From positions 1-23,221 of the forward strand of contig JAFVSF010000239.1 of the NCBI GenBank assembly GCA_017503885.1: DNA of 23,221 nucleotides, in the 5' to 3' direction. Positions 22,481-23,221 of this stretch are shown here, piece after piece (positions within the stretch are counted from its first letter, which is position 1; every line of letters starts with the position of its first letter). The notes below the pieces were generated by a model, which saw nothing but the letters and a program-made list of their open reading frames with translations, made no database searches and was not told where the DNA came from. This stretch comes from Clostridia bacterium (GTDB lineage: Bacteria > Bacillota > Clostridia > Christensenellales > Borkfalkiaceae). The translations under genes were made by a program, and so were the position numbers.

Positions 22481-23221
22481 ATGAACAAATTTAGCAAGTA
22501 TTTTGCCATTATTTTAGCAATCTTTATTTCTATAAGCACAGTAAGTTGCGTAGAATTTTCAGCAAGCGACGGCAGTTCAAGCGAGTCTTACATGGAAAAT
22601 TATGATACGGCAATTACGTCTCAACTTCAAGGCAAGACGGTTGCCTTGCTAGAAGGGGATGTTTATGAGTTTGCATCCAACTATGAAAAGGGCAAGTCGA
22701 TTGAGTTTGCAGATGGAAATGAAAAGGTAAACCGTTTTGCCCCAAAACCCGTAACAATTGAATGGGAAAATAGTCGCTTGGGTGCAATATATTACACTTT
22801 GAAATTGGGCTTGGAAGAAGACCTTTCAGACGCAACTGACTATATTTCAACAAGTACTAGCATAGTTATTGAAGACTTATTTTCGGCAAAGCAATATTTT
22901 TATCAAATATATGCACATTACGAAAATGACGAAGTGACGTTTTCTCGTATTTTTGATTTTTATACGCAGGCACTCCCTCGTACAATTTGGGTGGAAGGCG
23001 TATCAAACACACGTGATATCGGTGGTTATTTTACCACGGATGGAAAATATCAAGTAAAACAGGGTATGGTTTATCGTGGTGGCGAGGTGGATGCGACGTG
23101 GGGTAATATCACTGACGCAGGAAAAGAGAAATTTATTTACACCTACGGAATAAAGACTGATCTTGATTTGCGAGGAGCGGCTATTCCTTCTTCTCCTATC
23201 AATTATGAAGATGCAGTTTTA
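22481..23221 (+). CDS. Tyrosine-phosphatase-like lipoprotein (3' partial)
   Basis: Open frame from ATG at 22481 to the window edge, 247 codons with no stop; AAGGAG lies about 8 bases upstream. Residues 1-22 form a signal peptide with a hydrophobic core; Cys 23 in ISTVSC is a plausible but non-canonical lipobox, followed by a Ser-rich linker. Residues about 40-165 look like a beta-rich N-terminal domain (ITIEWEN-type strands, YYTLKLGL, YFYQIYAHY). From about residue 170 the sequence follows the start of the Y_phosphatase3 / dual-specificity-like family: VEGVSNTRDIGGY, VKQGMVYRGGE, and GIKTDLDLR. The catalytic HCxxGxxRT loop would lie beyond the window, so activity cannot be judged. It would act outside the membrane. 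Confidence 0.82.
   Translation, partial: MNKFSKYFAIILAIFISISTVSCVEFSASDGSSSESYMENYDTAITSQLQGKTVALLEGDVYEFASNYEKGKSIEFADGNEKVNRFAPKPVTIEWENSRLGAIYYTLKLGLEEDLSDATDYISTSTSIVIEDLFSAKQYFYQIYAHYENDEVTFSRIFDFYTQALPRTIWVEGVSNTRDIGGYFTTDGKYQVKQGMVYRGGEVDATWGNITDAGKEKFIYTYGIKTDLDLRGAAIPSSPINYEDAVL

Noticed and set aside
22614..22853. 79-codon antisense frame near the right edge
   Set aside because: Antisense shadow of the phosphatase-like lipoprotein frame, which has a signal peptide and ribosome binding site.

Overview
The window reads as chromosomal DNA from a low-to-moderate GC Bacillota (Firmicutes), most likely an uncultured gut-type Clostridia. Three things point there: the gene order rpsB-tsf-pyrH-frr-uppS-cdsA-dxr-rseP; strong GGAGG-type ribosome binding sites with A+T-rich sigma-A-like promoters; and secreted lipoproteins with Cys-rich repeats of a kind I associate with gut Clostridia. 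The taxonomic call is inference from gene order and style, not from a search.

Left part (1-7340): a core translation and envelope cluster, all on the + strand. rpsB (5' truncated by the window edge) and tsf end at a strong terminator. pyrH follows, then a 125-bp nested-palindrome repeat and a fresh promoter, then frr-uppS (1-base overlap) and uppS-cdsA (8-base overlap). A hairpin precedes dxr, which overlaps rseP by 4 bases. Together these genes make S2, EF-Ts, UMP kinase, ribosome recycling factor, undecaprenyl-PP, CDP-diacylglycerol, MEP-pathway isoprenoid precursor and a site-2 protease.

Middle part (7341-16660): two near-tandem copies of the same 125-127 bp repeat begin directly after the rseP stop. 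A second, shorter hairpin repeat follows, then a 61-aa Cys/Pro-rich membrane miniprotein with its own promoter and terminator, and a 67-bp three-tier palindrome. An 8.4-kb gene comes next, with a good promoter and an attenuator-like leader hairpin. It encodes a 2786-aa lipoprotein with about thirty Cys-x-x-Cys/His repeat units, at least two beta-sandwich-like inserts and a Tyr/Glu-rich C-terminal region.

Right part (16664-23221): a convergent pair on the - strand (M3 oligoendopeptidase, then a GNAT acetyltransferase) shares a terminator with the giant gene. Divergently, a structured leader precedes a Gfo/Idh/MocA oxidoreductase. Then come a very stable hairpin, a possible gene remnant, and a trehalase-like (alpha/alpha)6-barrel glycoside hydrolase whose last 19 codons and stop lie inside a fourth copy of the repeat. 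The window ends in a lipoprotein whose C-terminal part begins a tyrosine-phosphatase-like domain; this gene is cut by the window edge.

The most interesting signals are the four-copy repeat, with near-constant length, inverted ends and covarying nested hairpins, which rewrites or abuts gene 3' ends, and the giant Cys-rich lipoprotein with its small Cys-rich neighbour. No CRISPR array, tRNA, rRNA, transposase or phage gene was seen.
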